Below, in pieces: positions 8,922 to 17,992 of a stretch of DNA of 64,000 nt (the first letter of the stretch is position 1; every line of letters starts with the position of its first letter). The notes beneath the pieces are model-generated. The model had not been told where the DNA came from, made no database searches, and saw only the letters and a list, made by a program, of their open reading frames with translations. Source of the DNA: Afipia sp. (lineage in GTDB: Bacteria > Pseudomonadota > Alphaproteobacteria > Rhizobiales > Xanthobacteraceae); assembly GCA_017308595.1 (NCBI GenBank), contig JAFKER010000008.1, positions 1 through 64,000 of the forward strand. Direction: 5' to 3'. Made by a program: the position numbers and the translations under genes.

Positions 8922-10248
8922 GCTGGGGCGCCATGTCGGCGAATGTGCTGCGCGCCAGCGCAGGATAGCGCCAGACCTGCAGCAGGCCGCGTGCCATGAA
9001 GAACACCAGAAGCGCGCCCCAGAGGCCACTGTTGCCGAACGGCTGCAACAGCCACCATGTCGCAAGATAGATCGCGAAAGACGCGATCATCAGGTTGCGC
9101 ATGTCCCGGGCCCAGGTCGCGCCGATATAGATGCCGTCGAAGCTGTAGGCCATCACGCCGCACACCGGAGCCAGTGCGGCAAGCCACATGAAGTTACGGG
9201 CGGCGCTTCGAACCTCCGGGCTGGTGGTAATGGCATCGATCAGCGGCGCGCCGGCCATGGCGAAAATCAGCGTCACGGTCGCGCCGAACACAAAGCCCCA
9301 GATCGTGACCAGCTTGACGGCCTGCGCGAAGCCTTGCCGGTCGCGTGCGCCGACGCTGCGGCCGCACAACTGCTCGGCAGCGTTGGCGAGACCGTCGAGA
9401 AAGAACGATCCGATCAGGATGAAATTATTCAGCACGGCGTTGGCGGCCAGAACGTTGTCGCCGGCGCGAGCGCCCTGCGCTGTGAAGAACAGGAAGGCCG
9501 CGATCAATGCGGCGGTGCGGATCATGATGTCGCGGTTGATCGCCAGCATGTGCATGAGCTTCGTGCGATCGAGAAGCACGCTGCGGGGTACATTGAAGTG
9601 TCCGCCGAGATGCCTCCATGCCACAACCACACCTGCGAGCAATCCGATAGCTTCTGCGATAGCCGCCGCGATTGCAGCACCCGCAATCCCCGTTCCAAGG
9701 CCAAGCACCAGCCACGCCGTCAGCGCCATGTTGACGACATTAATGATGACTTGAAGCGCCAGTGCCGTGCCGGTGCGCGCCTGCCCGATCAGCCAGCCGA
9801 GCAGTACATAGTTCGCCAGCACGAATGGGGCAGACCACAACCGGATTGCGAAGTATTGGCGCGCCGCGCCGGTGACCGCTTCGCTACCACCCATCAGGCT
9901 GAAAATCAGCGTGGAGAGCGGCGCGTGCAAAACGATCAGGAGGATGCCTATAAAGGCTGCGATGAGAAGCGCGCGGGCGAGAACCGCGCGAATTTCAAGC
10001 CGATCGTCCGCGCCGACGGCCTGCGCCGTGAAAGCAACGGTTCCCATGCGCAGGAAACCGAACAGCCAGAACATGCAGTCGAAGACGATGGATGCGATAG
10101 CAACACCGCCGAGCAGGTAGGGCTCGCCGAGACGCCCTACGGCAGCAGTCGCGACGACGCCGAGAAACGGCGTCGTCAGATTGGCAAGCATCGCCGGAGC
10201 GGCGATGGCGAAAACGCGTCCGCTGGTGACCTGGAACGATCCGCTCAA
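8896..10248 (-). CDS. MATE family efflux transporter
   Basis: The 450-residue inner-membrane protein has about twelve hydrophobic helices in two similar halves. The N-terminal block AIAAPAMLANLTTPFLGVVATAAVGRLG is typical of the MatE domain of DinF-type cation-coupled exporters. Substrates cannot be predicted. The start is TTG at 10248, immediately after the TGA of the DUF6460 gene with no gap, so translation is probably coupled. No ATG lies nearby at a suitable position. The 3' end overlaps pyrD convergently. Confidence 0.92.
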   Translation of the reverse strand: MSGSFQVTSGRVFAIAAPAMLANLTTPFLGVVATAAVGRLGEPYLLGGVAIASIVFDCMFWLFGFLRMGTVAFTAQAVGADDRLEIRAVLARALLIAAFIGILLIVLHAPLSTLIFSLMGGSEAVTGAARQYFAIRLWSAPFVLANYVLLGWLIGQARTGTALALQVIINVVNMALTAWLVLGLGTGIAGAAIAAAIAEAIGLLAGVVVAWRHLGGHFNVPRSVLLDRTKLMHMLAINRDIMIRTAALIAAFLFFTAQGARAGDNVLAANAVLNNFILIGSFFLDGLANAAEQLCGRSVGARDRQGFAQAVKLVTIWGFVFGATVTLIFAMAGAPLIDAITTSPEVRSAARNFMWLAALAPVCGVMAYSFDGIYIGATWARDMRNLMIASFAIYLATWWLLQPFGNSGLWGALLVFFMARGLLQVWRYPALARSTFADMAPQLTPARAPR

Positions 10249-10554
10249 TCAGCGCGGCCGCTGGGTGTTGAATAGCCGCGAGATCAGCCAGATCGGAATC
10301 ACGATCACCGCGCCGAGCAGGAAGTAGCGCCACACACCGTTGACGAAATCGAAACCGAGATTCCAGACCCAGTCGATCAGGCGGCGGATGCTGTAGACGA
10401 TGTTCCACGGATCGAATCCGATCGCGGCGAGTACAACACCGACCAACAACGACAGCAGCACGAGGCGCAGCAACACTGACAATGGCGAACCGCCGAGGAA
10501 GCGCGACAGGGCGTCGTCGTTTCTGGCTGGCAATTCCTTCACATCGTCCGGCAT
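10249..10554 (-). CDS. DUF6460 small membrane protein
   Basis: The 101-residue protein has a soluble N-terminus (1-25), a hydrophobic segment at about 27-46 (VLLRLVLLSLLVGVVLAAIG), an amphipathic tryptophan-rich stretch, and a second hydrophobic segment at about 76-94. It fits DUF6460, a small membrane family of unknown role in this bacterial group. It is the first gene of a two-gene leftward unit with the MATE exporter. Confidence 0.72.
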   Translation of the reverse strand: MPDDVKELPARNDDALSRFLGGSPLSVLLRLVLLSLLVGVVLAAIGFDPWNIVYSIRRLIDWVWNLGFDFVNGVWRYFLLGAVIVIPIWLISRLFNTQRPR

Positions 10555-10620
10555 CGTGGTCTCCTCAAGTATGTGCCTGAATGCACAATAGCACGGCAGA
10601 TGGGGGCTGTCTTGCCGCCG

Positions 10621-12297
10621 TCAATGGCCGCCGGCGCTTGCGGGAGAGAGAATTTTGCTCTCGGAGATTAACATCCGTTCAAGTGTTTCCAGCCGGTCGG
10701 CGTCGCGCGGTGGTTTGTCCCAGCGAAGCCGGCTGATGCGGGGAAAGCGCATGGCCACGCCCGATTTATGGCGCGCCGAGCGCGCCAGGCCCTCGAACGC
10801 CACTTCGAACACCAGTCCCTGATCCGGTTCGTGCACCACATGACGCACCGGGCCGAATTTCTCGGTGGTGTGACGGCGCACAAAGCGGTCGATTTGAATC
10901 AACTCCTCGTCGGTGAATCCGAAGTAAGCCTTGCCGACCGGCACGAGCTGATCGGTGCCGTCAATCCTGGTCCAGACTCCGAATGTGTAATCGGAATAAT
11001 ACGATGAACGTTTGCCGTGGCCGCGCTGCGCATACATCAAAACCGCGTCGATGATGTGCGGATCGCGCTTCCACTTCCACCACTGGCCTTTCGGGCGTCC
11101 GGGCAAATAGGGGGCGTCACCCCGCTTCAGCATGACGCCTTCCACAGCGTCTGAATCGTTTCCGGCGCCAGCGCTGGCGGGATCGGCGCGCGCGGCGGCG
11201 AGATCGTCCCAGTTCTTGAACTGCACCTGCGGCGACAGATCAATGCGCGGATCGGCAAGCCTTGCGACGAAAGCCTCGAGTTTTTCGCGCCGCTCCGCGA
11301 ATGTCAGCAGGCGCAGATCGTTCTCGCCGTCGCTGAGCAAATCGTAGGCACGCAGATGGACCGGATAGTCCTTCATCAGCTTCGGCGTGACGGATTTCCG
11401 GTTGAGGCGTTGCTGCAGGACATTGAATGTCTGCACGCGCCCGTCGCGCAGCACCAGTAGTTCTCCGTCGAGCGCGCCCGGCAAGCGCAGCGATGGCACA
11501 AGGTCGGGGAAGCTTTTGGTAATGTCCTCGCCGGTGCGTGAATAGAGCCGCGTAACGATGTTGTTCTTCTCGTCGAGGCCGCTCACCGCCTGCACGCGAA
11601 TGCCGTCCCATTTCCATTCGGCAGTGAAGTCTTCCGGCGATAAGTTGGCGAAGTCCGAATCCTCGATGGCATGGGCGAGCATCACCGGACGGAACGGCGC
11701 GGGGTCGCGATTGACCGGCTTGTCCGCACGTCCCTCCAGCCACGCGAACAGGTCGAGATAGGGCGGCGCAAGCCCCGGCCAGATCAGTTCGATATCGTGA
11801 GCCTCCTTGTCGCCAAGTGCTGCGGCTGCCGTCTTCGCCAATCGTGCGGAGACGCCGATGCGTAAGCCGCCAGTCACCAGTTTGAGAAGCGCCCATCGGC
11901 CGGTCTCATCGAGTTCGTCGAGCCAGCGTGCAAGCTGCGCGGGAATCTCCGTCTTGCCGAGCGTATTGAAGGTGGTGACGACTTCGGTCAGTGTCGGAGG
12001 CGGCGGGGAATTCGTTGCGCGCTTGTCCGCCGGCCACATCAGCGCGACGGTTTCCGAAAGATCGCCGACGTAGTCATAGGACAGCGCGAACAGCGCCGGA
12101 TCGGTGCGCGCGGCGATCAGGTCTCGTATGAGGCCTGCCTTGGCATGGCGAAACGACAGGGCTCCGGTCAGTGCCGCGAGCGCCCAGCCGCGATCGGGGT
12201 CTGGCACCTCGCGAAAGTAACTCGTGATCAGCCGCAATTTGTTGTTACGGCCGGGTTCATAGGCGAGACGATCAAGCAGATGCGCGAAGCGATTCAC
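10621..12297 (-). CDS. ATP-dependent DNA ligase (repair-cluster type)
   Basis: The 558-residue enzyme seals nicks using ATP. The adenylation lysine lies in EWKWDGIR (Lys229, motif I). YSRTGEDITKSFPD, the ALDGELLVL block (motif IV region), EGVMLKRGDAPYLPG and WWKWKRDP (motif V) follow, then an OB-fold domain with RISRLRWDKPPRDAD at the end. An N-terminal helical domain (1-200) matches the family annotated as 'cisplatin damage response ATP-dependent DNA ligase'. It overlaps the upstream exonuclease gene by four bases and belongs to the helicase/ligase/exonuclease/phosphoesterase cluster. Confidence 0.93.
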   Translation of the reverse strand: MNRFAHLLDRLAYEPGRNNKLRLITSYFREVPDPDRGWALAALTGALSFRHAKAGLIRDLIAARTDPALFALSYDYVGDLSETVALMWPADKRATNSPPPPTLTEVVTTFNTLGKTEIPAQLARWLDELDETGRWALLKLVTGGLRIGVSARLAKTAAAALGDKEAHDIELIWPGLAPPYLDLFAWLEGRADKPVNRDPAPFRPVMLAHAIEDSDFANLSPEDFTAEWKWDGIRVQAVSGLDEKNNIVTRLYSRTGEDITKSFPDLVPSLRLPGALDGELLVLRDGRVQTFNVLQQRLNRKSVTPKLMKDYPVHLRAYDLLSDGENDLRLLTFAERREKLEAFVARLADPRIDLSPQVQFKNWDDLAAARADPASAGAGNDSDAVEGVMLKRGDAPYLPGRPKGQWWKWKRDPHIIDAVLMYAQRGHGKRSSYYSDYTFGVWTRIDGTDQLVPVGKAYFGFTDEELIQIDRFVRRHTTEKFGPVRHVVHEPDQGLVFEVAFEGLARSARHKSGVAMRFPRISRLRWDKPPRDADRLETLERMLISESKILSPASAGGH

Positions 12298-13325
12298 GAC
12301 ACCACCTCGTCCGGTGGTGCGCCTTCATCTTCGTCACCATAGCCGACCAGAGCGAGCGGGCGCGCTTTCAAGCCTTTGGACTGGCACCAATGCACCAGTG
12401 CGTCTTCCTGCCCGTGGGTGACCCAGATTTCGCCTGCGCCGGTGGCAGTGATGGTGGCGCAGAGGCCATCCCAGTCCGCATGATCGGAAATCACCAGCGG
12501 CAGTTCGATCCCTTTTTGCCGCGCGCGGGCACGTACCCGCATCCAGCCCGAGGCGAACGCGGCGACGGGATCGGGAAACCGGCGCGTCCAGAGATCGGTG
12601 ATGGCCGAGGGCGGCGCCAGCGTGATCGTCCCGGCGAGATCGGCCTTCTTTATTCCTTTCGCCAGCCTCAGTTCGCCAAGATCGATGCCGCGGCTTTCGT
12701 AATAGCGGGTGATCTTCTCCATCGCGCCGTGCAGATAGATCGGCGCGCCGTAGCCGGCGGCACGTATCAGAGCGATGACGCGCTGAGCTTTGCCGAGCGA
12801 ATAGGCGCCGACGAGATGCGCGCGCTCGGGAAACAGCTTTACCGACGCCAGCAGTTTTTCGATTTCCCCGATGGGATCGCTGTGCCGGAACACCGGCAAG
12901 CCGAACGTTGCCTCGGTGATGAACACGTCGCAGGGCACGATTTCGAACGGAGCGCAGGTCGGATCTGGAGTGTCCTTGTAGTCGCCCGATGCGACGATTC
13001 TTGTTTTGCCGTGAGTGACGGAGATTTGAGCTGATCCCAGCACATGGCCTGCCGGGTGAAACGTGACGCTGACATCGCTGAGCTTGACGGTTTCGCCATA
13101 GGCAATCGCCTGCGTGCTACCGGCGAAATTGTCACCGTAACGCAGCCGCATCATGTCGAGCGTTTCCTGCGTCGCCAGCACCGCGCCGTGTCCCGGCCTG
13201 GCGTGATCGGAATGGCCGTGGGTGATCAGCGCCCGTTCCACCGGCCGCACCGGGTCGATATGAAAGCCGCCGGGCTTGCAGCACAGGCCGGCAGCGACGG
13301 GCATCAGGATGTCTTGCGGACGCAT
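12294..13325 (-). CDS. Ligase-associated DNA exonuclease (MBL/beta-CASP fold)
   Basis: The 343-residue protein has a metallo-beta-lactamase fold with the metal motif HGHSDHARPGH at 36-46, the GHVLGSAQI block and a GDYKDTPDPTC segment. This is the arrangement of the SNM1/CPSF-like 'ligase-associated DNA exonuclease' family. The start at 13325 (MRPQDIL) is preferred because family members begin there. A longer open frame to 13481 would run into the divergent methyltransferase gene. It is the first gene of the leftward repair arm, overlapping the ligase by ATGA. Confidence 0.92.
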   Translation of the reverse strand: MRPQDILMPVAAGLCCKPGGFHIDPVRPVERALITHGHSDHARPGHGAVLATQETLDMMRLRYGDNFAGSTQAIAYGETVKLSDVSVTFHPAGHVLGSAQISVTHGKTRIVASGDYKDTPDPTCAPFEIVPCDVFITEATFGLPVFRHSDPIGEIEKLLASVKLFPERAHLVGAYSLGKAQRVIALIRAAGYGAPIYLHGAMEKITRYYESRGIDLGELRLAKGIKKADLAGTITLAPPSAITDLWTRRFPDPVAAFASGWMRVRARARQKGIELPLVISDHADWDGLCATITATGAGEIWVTHGQEDALVHWCQSKGLKARPLALVGYGDEDEGAPPDEVVS

Positions 13326-13406
13326 GTGCGCTATATAGTCGCTCCGAAAGCGAACGGGAGTCTGGTACATCCCACGCGGTTCTTCGTTAAGGTTCAGATC
13401 AAGTCC

Positions 13407-14333
13407 ATGCCCGCCGCGTTGTTCCTCTCCTCCGGAAACCTGATCGCCGACCGGCGCTATGACTTCGGTCGTGACCTGCAATTGCGCGGCGATCTTGCCG
13501 CCGCTGCGGATCTGATGGCGCAGGCGGTCGAACTCGAGCCGGGCTTTGCTTCAGCGTGGTTCGCGCTTGGGGATCTGCGCGAGCAGTTGGGCCAGCGTGA
13601 CGATGCCATCGCCGCATTCGCGCGCGCGCGGGAGTGCGACGCGGAGGACCGCCATGGCGCCAAGGTGCGGCTGATGCGGCTCGGCGCGGAGAATCTCTCC
13701 ACCATGCCACAGGGTTATGTACGTGCGCTGTTCGATCAATATGCGCCCCGGTTCGACAAGGTGCTGGTCAACGATCTGGATTATCGCGGGCCGGAAGTTC
13801 TGCTTAAAGCGGTGCTGGCGGCTCGCCATGCCGCAAAACTTCCGTCGCATTTCGAGCGCGCGATCGATCTCGGGTGCGGCACAGGGCTTGTGGCCCGCGA
13901 GTTCGCCTCGTTGGTGAACGAGTTCGTTGGCATCGATCTGTCGTCCGGCATGATCGAGCGTGCCCGCGCCACCGGACTTTATGCCCGCCTCGATGTCACC
14001 GATATGCAACGGGGGCTGAGCGACGAGCCCGATGCCAGCGCTGACCTGATCGTTGCCGCCGATGCCTTTGTCTATGTGCCGGAGCTGGATGGATTGCTGT
14101 GCGAGGCGTCGCGCGTGCTGCGGCCGCAAGGTCTGCTGGCGTTTACAGTCGAAACACATCGCGGCGATGGCGTGATTCTCGGCGAAGGGCTGCGCTATGC
14201 CCATAGCGAGGCCTATTTGCGTGGCGCGCTGGTTGCCGCCGGATTAATCTCTTGCGCGATCGCTGCCGTTTCGACCCGGATCGAGGCGGGCGAGGATGTT
14301 CCGGGCCTCGTGGTGACAGCAAGCAAGGCATAG
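13407..14333 (+). CDS. TPR-containing class I SAM-dependent methyltransferase
   Basis: The 308-residue protein has two TPR-like helix pairs at about 15-75 (DLQLRGDLAAAADLMAQAVE, then WFALGDLREQLGQRDDAIAAF). A Rossmann methyltransferase domain follows, with SAM-binding motif I AIDLGCGTGLVAREF at about 150-165, DLSSGMIERARA (motif II) and DLIVAADAFVYV. The substrate is unknown; similar proteins are annotated as 'methyltransferase domain protein'. It lies between the two divergent arms of the repair cluster. The ATG at 13407 is chosen over a far upstream one because it begins the conserved domain and clears the exonuclease gene. Confidence 0.85.
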   Translation: MPAALFLSSGNLIADRRYDFGRDLQLRGDLAAAADLMAQAVELEPGFASAWFALGDLREQLGQRDDAIAAFARARECDAEDRHGAKVRLMRLGAENLSTMPQGYVRALFDQYAPRFDKVLVNDLDYRGPEVLLKAVLAARHAAKLPSHFERAIDLGCGTGLVAREFASLVNEFVGIDLSSGMIERARATGLYARLDVTDMQRGLSDEPDASADLIVAADAFVYVPELDGLLCEASRVLRPQGLLAFTVETHRGDGVILGEGLRYAHSEAYLRGALVAAGLISCAIAAVSTRIEAGEDVPGLVVTASKA

Positions 14334-14480
14334 CCGCCACGGCATGTTCCATATCGAGATCTTGAACGGCAGGGATTGGGATATTTCCGACACGCCCGTC
14401 ACGGAATAACGCCACGAAGCGGAGACGGATTGTCTGTCTCGGCTCTCGACCGGATGCCCGCGACGTCCTACCTCTAGGAC

Positions 14481-17036
14481 GTGGACACCAAGACCCCCAT
14501 ATCGCCTCAACTGCTGCCCGAGATTTTCCAGCGCTGGTTTGCGGCGCGGGGCTGGTCGCCGCGTGCGCATCAGCTCGATCTCCTGGCAAAGGCGCGGGAC
14601 AATCGATCCGCGCTACTGATCGCGCCGACCGGCGCGGGCAAGACCCTGGCCGGGTTTTTGCCGACGCTGGTGGAACTCGGCACGCCGCGGTCCAAATCCG
14701 CAAAGACGTTCTCGACCGGACGCAGCGTTGCGCGGACCGGCGGCCTGCACACGCTCTACATTTCGCCGCTGAAGGCGCTGGCAGTGGACATCGCGCGGAA
14801 TCTTGAAAAGCCGATTGACGATATGAAGCTGCCAATCCGGGTCGAAACCCGCACCGGCGATACGCCGGTCTCCCGGCGTCAGCGGCAACGCAAGTATCCG
14901 CCGGACATCCTGCTGACCACGCCCGAACAACTCGCGTTGCTGCTTTCGTCCGACGATGCGCCGTATTTGTTCTCGTCGCTGAAGCGGATTGTGCTCGATG
15001 AATTGCATGCGCTGGTGACCTCCAAGCGCGGCGATTTGTTGTCACTCGGCCTTGCGCGGCTGTGGCGGCTCGCGCCGCAGGCAACCACGGTCGGTTTGTC
15101 TGCGACGGTCGCGGAGCCGGATGATCTGCGCCGCTATCTGATGCCGCAGGCGGATGGCACCGAGCGGATGGCGGACCTTGTGATCGCGGATGCCGGCGCT
15201 GCACCCATTGTGGAAATGCTCGACACCAAGGAGCGATTGCCATGGGCGGGCCACATGGCGCGCCATGCGCTCGGTGAAATCTACGATCTGATCAAGGCCA
15301 ACAAGACCTCGCTGATGTTCGTCAACACCCGCGCGCAGGCCGAGATGCTGTTTCAAGATCTCTGGCGTATCAACGACGACGGGCTTGCTATTGCGCTTCA
15401 TCACGGTTCGCTTGATGTCGCGCAGCGTCGCAAGGTCGAGGATGCGATGGCGGCAGGAAAGCTCCGCGGCGTGGTCTGCACGTCGTCGCTCGATCTTGGC
15501 ATCGACTGGGGCGACATCGATCTGGTCATCAATGTCGGTGCGCCGAAGGGCGCGTCACGGCTGATGCAGCGCATCGGCCGTGCCAATCATCGTCTCGATG
15601 AGCCGTCGCGCGCCGTGATGGTGCCCGCCAATCGCTTCGAGGTGCTGGAGTGCCGTGCGGCGATCGACGCGGTGGCGGAGAATGCGCAGGATACGCCGCC
15701 GCAGCGCACCGGATCGCTCGATGTGCTGGCACAGCATGTTCTCGGTTGCGCCTGTGGCGAGCCGTTTCTGGCTGATGAACTCTATCAGGAAGTGCGCAGC
15801 GCTGCGCCCTACATGAACTTACCTCGAAGCGATTTCGATGATGTGATCGATTTTGTCGCTACGGGTGGTTACGCCCTGAAAAGCTACGAGCGCTTTGCCC
15901 GCATCAAGCAGGACAAGGCAGGCCGCTGGCGCGTCACCAATCCGAAAGTTCGGCAGAGCTATCGTCTCAACGTCGGCACCATTGTCGAAGAGCCGATGCT
16001 GAAGGTGAAGCTGGTGCGGGGGCATTCAAAGCGTTCGGGCTCGACAGGTGCCATCGCGCGCGGCGGGCGGATGCTCGGTCAGATCGAGGAATATTTTATT
16101 GAGGGCCTGGTGCCCGGCGACACGTTCGTTTTCGGCGGCGAGGTGGTGCGTTACGAAGCCCTGATGGAAGACGAGGTGTATGTTTCGCGCAGCCACGACG
16201 CCAATGCCAAGGTCCCGTCTTATATGGGCGGCAAGTTTCCGCTCTCGACCTATCTGGCAGAACGTGTGCGCCTGCTGCTTGCGGACCAGCGCGCGTGGAA
16301 GGGGTTGCCGGATCAGGTGCGGGAATGGCTTTCGTTGCAGGCGGCGTTCTCGCGTGTGCCGGGGCCGCGCGAGTTGATTGTCGAGACATTCCCGCGTGCG
16401 GATAAACACTATCTGGTTTGTTATCCGTTCGAGGGCCGCCTTGCGCATCAGACGCTCGGCATGCTGTTGACGCGGCGGCTGGAACGCGCGCGCGCCAAGC
16501 CGCTCGGCTTTGTTGCGAATGAATATGCGCTGGCGGTGTGGTCGCTCGGCGATATGTCGTCGATGATCCGGAACGGACGTCTCAATCTCGATGCGCTGTT
16601 TGATGCCGACATGCTGGGAGATGATCTGGAAGCGTGGCTTGCGGAATCCGCGCTGATGAAGCGCACCTTCCGCACCTGCGCGGTGATCTCGGGTCTGATC
16701 GCGCGGCGCTTTACCGGCGAGGAGAAATCACGGCGGCAGGTGCTGTTCTCGACCGACTTGGTCTATGACGTGCTGCGCAAGCATCAGCCCGACCATGTGC
16801 TGCTTCGTGCGGCGCGTGCCGATGCCGCGACGGGCCTTTTGGATATTCGCCGCCTCAGCGATATGCTGGTCCGGATCAAGGGCCGAATCACGCACAAAGA
16901 ACTCGATCGGGTATCCCCGCTCGCTGTGCCGGTGATGCTGGAAATCGGCCGCGAAGCAGTTTATGGCGAGGCATCGGACGAGTTGCTGGCGGAAGCCGCC
17001 GAGGAGCTCGTCAAAGAGGCGATGCCGCCGGATTGA
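14481..17036 (+). CDS. Ligase-associated DEXH-box helicase (Lhr-Core type)
   Basis: The 851-residue SF2 helicase has Walker A APTGAGKT at 48-55, the DEXH box DELH at 173-176, SATV (motif III), and LHHGSLD ... CTSSLDLGIDWGDIDLV followed by QRIGRANHRLD (motif VI). The Lhr-type WH/beta-barrel core follows. The length matches the Lhr-Core class, which lacks the long C-terminal extension of full-size Lhr. The start is GTG at 14481. It is followed after 12 bp by PdeM, and together with ligase and exonuclease it makes up a known repair gene set. As I recall, Lhr-Core is a 3'-to-5' ATP-driven helicase. Confidence 0.94.
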   Translation: MDTKTPISPQLLPEIFQRWFAARGWSPRAHQLDLLAKARDNRSALLIAPTGAGKTLAGFLPTLVELGTPRSKSAKTFSTGRSVARTGGLHTLYISPLKALAVDIARNLEKPIDDMKLPIRVETRTGDTPVSRRQRQRKYPPDILLTTPEQLALLLSSDDAPYLFSSLKRIVLDELHALVTSKRGDLLSLGLARLWRLAPQATTVGLSATVAEPDDLRRYLMPQADGTERMADLVIADAGAAPIVEMLDTKERLPWAGHMARHALGEIYDLIKANKTSLMFVNTRAQAEMLFQDLWRINDDGLAIALHHGSLDVAQRRKVEDAMAAGKLRGVVCTSSLDLGIDWGDIDLVINVGAPKGASRLMQRIGRANHRLDEPSRAVMVPANRFEVLECRAAIDAVAENAQDTPPQRTGSLDVLAQHVLGCACGEPFLADELYQEVRSAAPYMNLPRSDFDDVIDFVATGGYALKSYERFARIKQDKAGRWRVTNPKVRQSYRLNVGTIVEEPMLKVKLVRGHSKRSGSTGAIARGGRMLGQIEEYFIEGLVPGDTFVFGGEVVRYEALMEDEVYVSRSHDANAKVPSYMGGKFPLSTYLAERVRLLLADQRAWKGLPDQVREWLSLQAAFSRVPGPRELIVETFPRADKHYLVCYPFEGRLAHQTLGMLLTRRLERARAKPLGFVANEYALAVWSLGDMSSMIRNGRLNLDALFDADMLGDDLEAWLAESALMKRTFRTCAVISGLIARRFTGEEKSRRQVLFSTDLVYDVLRKHQPDHVLLRAARADAATGLLDIRRLSDMLVRIKGRITHKELDRVSPLAVPVMLEIGREAVYGEASDELLAEAAEELVKEAMPPD

Positions 17037-17048
17037 GATTGAGACGAG

Positions 17049-17741
17049 ATGCGAGGGGCAGAGGCGACGGAGCGGGTTCCGGAAGTGACGGTTGCGGGAG
17101 TGACCTTCGCGGCGGACATCGCAGGTGCGTTGTTCTGGGAAGAGGAGCAATTGCTCATCGTTTCCGATCTGCATCTTGAGAAGGGATCCAGTTTCGCCCG
17201 GCGTGGTGTACTGCTGCCGCCGTTCGATACGGCGGCCACCTTGGCACAGCTTGGCGCAGTGATCGCACGTCACGATCCACGCATGGTCATCGCACTCGGT
17301 GACAGTTTCCATGATCGCGAAGCGCACGAGCGATTGTCGCCGGATGATCGCGAGGCGCTGTCTGCCTTGCAGGCCCGCCGCGACTGGATCTGGATTTCCG
17401 GCAATCACGATCCGGCTCTGCCAAGGGACTTCGGCGGCACGGTCGCGGACGAAGTCGCGATCGGACCCATCGTGTTTCGGCACGAGCCAACCGGTGCCCC
17501 CGGTGAGATCGCGGGACATCTTCATCCCAAGGCGCGGGTCTCAACCCGCGGACGTTCGGTCGAACGGCGGTGCTTTGCCAGCGACGGGGAGCGGGCGGTG
17601 ATGCCGGCGTTTGGGGCCTATACCGGGGGCTTGAGCATTCGCGACGTGGCTTTCGCGGCGATTTTCCAGACGCTGGCCTTCACGGCACATGTGCTGGGCG
17701 ACCGCCGCGTTCATAGCATTGCCGCGTCGCGCTGCTATTGA
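17049..17741 (+). CDS. pdeM: Ligase-associated endonuclease PdeM (metallophosphoesterase)
   Basis: The 230-residue calcineurin-fold phosphodiesterase has metal-binding motifs SDLHLEKG (Asp40, His42), ALGDSFHD (Asp85), GNHD (118-121) and GHLHP (156-160). This is the manganese-dependent MPE/PdeM family found next to Lhr-Core helicases. It probably cuts DNA or removes damaged ends in the same pathway. It lies 12 bp downstream of the helicase and ends the rightward arm. Confidence 0.92.
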   Translation: MRGAEATERVPEVTVAGVTFAADIAGALFWEEEQLLIVSDLHLEKGSSFARRGVLLPPFDTAATLAQLGAVIARHDPRMVIALGDSFHDREAHERLSPDDREALSALQARRDWIWISGNHDPALPRDFGGTVADEVAIGPIVFRHEPTGAPGEIAGHLHPKARVSTRGRSVERRCFASDGERAVMPAFGAYTGGLSIRDVAFAAIFQTLAFTAHVLGDRRVHSIAASRCY

Positions 17742-17762
17742 AATCAAGCAGTCTTCACCTGA

Positions 17763-17897
17763 ATGCGGCTGGGCATGCTGTTTGGCTGGATGTTGCTCGA
17801 TGAGCATGTCGCGGCTCGGGACCTGCCCGGCATCATCCCGGTGGCGCTCGGCATCCACCTCGTCACCCGGGCGTCTGACGTATCGATCAAGGCGTGA
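17763..17897 (+). pseudogene. C-terminal remnant of an EamA/DMT-family permease
   Basis: A 44-codon frame encodes LGMLFGWMLLDEHVAARD, then PGIIPVALGIHLVTRA. This is the final helix pair of EamA (drug/metabolite transporter) proteins, where a GWLLLGEH-like turn precedes the last membrane helix. An in-frame TGA lies directly before the ATG and no further EamA sequence is visible upstream, where pdeM ends. The fragment is therefore a relic of a deleted transporter gene. It is unlikely to be functional. Confidence 0.6.
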
Positions 17898-17944
17898 TTT
17901 GATCTGACCCATGGACGGCTGCCCCTGGCCGCGTCAGACTTCCT

Positions 17945-17969
17945 GGAACTGAAGGTGGCGCGGGCCGTT
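17945..17969 (+). promoter_or_regulatory. Candidate EcfG (general stress sigma factor) promoter
   Basis: GGAAC at 17945-17949 and CGTT at 17966-17969 are separated by 16 bases. This equals the EcfG/SigT consensus of alphaproteobacteria (GGAAC-N16/17-CGTT). It lies 23 bp upstream of the NRAMP gene start, giving a short leader. A chance match in GC-rich DNA is possible. Confidence 0.5.
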
Positions 17970-17992
17970 GTCGGTGGCGGCTGGATACGGGC

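Noticed and set aside
8803..10275. 490-codon open frame on the + strand
   Set aside because: It is antisense to the MATE gene. The composition (Arg, His, Asp, Gln-rich) is that of a shadow frame, with no membrane or catalytic pattern.
13326..14480. SOS (LexA) box for the repair island
   Set aside because: I looked for GTTC-N7-GTTC in the two control gaps. Only GTTC spaced by 9 bases was seen (near 13380-13397), which is not the alphaproteobacterial consensus.
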